The notes beneath the pieces were generated by a model that did not search any database, was not told where the DNA came from, and saw nothing but the letters and a program-made list of their open reading frames with translations. Position numbers and translations under genes: made by a program. Of a stretch of DNA of 6,116 nt, positions 6,085 through 6,116 are shown piece after piece (the first letter of the stretch is position 1; each line of letters begins with the position of its first letter). Origin of the DNA: Sulfurovaceae bacterium (lineage in GTDB: Bacteria > Campylobacterota > Campylobacteria > Campylobacterales > Sulfurovaceae); NCBI GenBank assembly GCA_029933395.1, contig JAOZOG010000068.1, positions 3,679 to 9,794 on the forward strand, written 5' to 3'.

Positions 6085-6116
6085 AAAATACTAAAAAGAG
6101 ATAGATAGCAAGCACT
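6085..6116. other. A-rich intergenic end, nothing recognised
   Basis: Thirty-two A-rich bases after the palindrome. No start codon with a ribosome binding site, no promoter pair and no T-run are visible. The next gene lies outside the window. Confidence 0.5.

Noticed and set aside
6061..6090. Rho-independent terminator for the giant gene
   Set aside because: The hairpin is good but is followed by CAAAATACTAAAAAG rather than a T-run, and on the other strand it is followed by CTACAATTC. A REP-like element explains the GTAG head better, though a role in 3'-end protection stays possible.

Overview
The window holds one giant partial gene read left to right, followed by about 60 bases of intergenic DNA. 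The reading frame is open from base 1 to a TAA at 6052-6054 and encodes at least 2017 residues; its true start lies upstream. Residue numbers in this answer count the GTG codon at base 13 as residue 1, for convenience only, because that codon sits inside a repeat domain and is very unlikely to be the real start.

The protein is a large multidomain polypeptide that looks exported. Region by region it has: the tail of a cut-off SdrD/Cna-B-like repeat (1-180); six complete SdrD/Cna-B-like beta-sandwich repeats with Asp-rich, probably calcium-binding loops (181-2319); four Calx-beta repeats (2329-3693); an FN3-like beta domain opening with the LPVTL motif (3694-3990); a Glu/Ala-rich charged hinge (3991-4200); two pre-peptidase beta regions (4201-4920); and a C-terminal peptidase of family C25 (gingipain clan), with a His in an NGHSS context and a Cys in an LACYT context (about 5002-6054). 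The simplest reading is a long calcium-stabilised stalk presenting a cysteine protease at the cell surface or outside the cell. No C-terminal sorting signal is visible: no LPxTG with a membrane segment, no type IX CTD and no RTX tail. Any export signal would have to be in the missing N-terminus.

Downstream of the stop is a GTAG tetranucleotide directly joined to a 9-bp perfect palindrome. This resembles the REP elements mobilised by RAYT (Y1-type) transposases.

The organism cannot be fixed from this window. Domain content says a bacterium that secretes large modular proteins. The REP-like element, the absence of Gram-positive anchoring, a base composition near half GC, and mixed AGA/CGT arginine codons with AAA-rich lysine would fit a Gram-negative such as a sulfur-oxidising Campylobacterota (Sulfurovum-like), but this is a low-confidence guess. 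No RNA gene, CRISPR array, insertion sequence or second protein-coding gene is supported.
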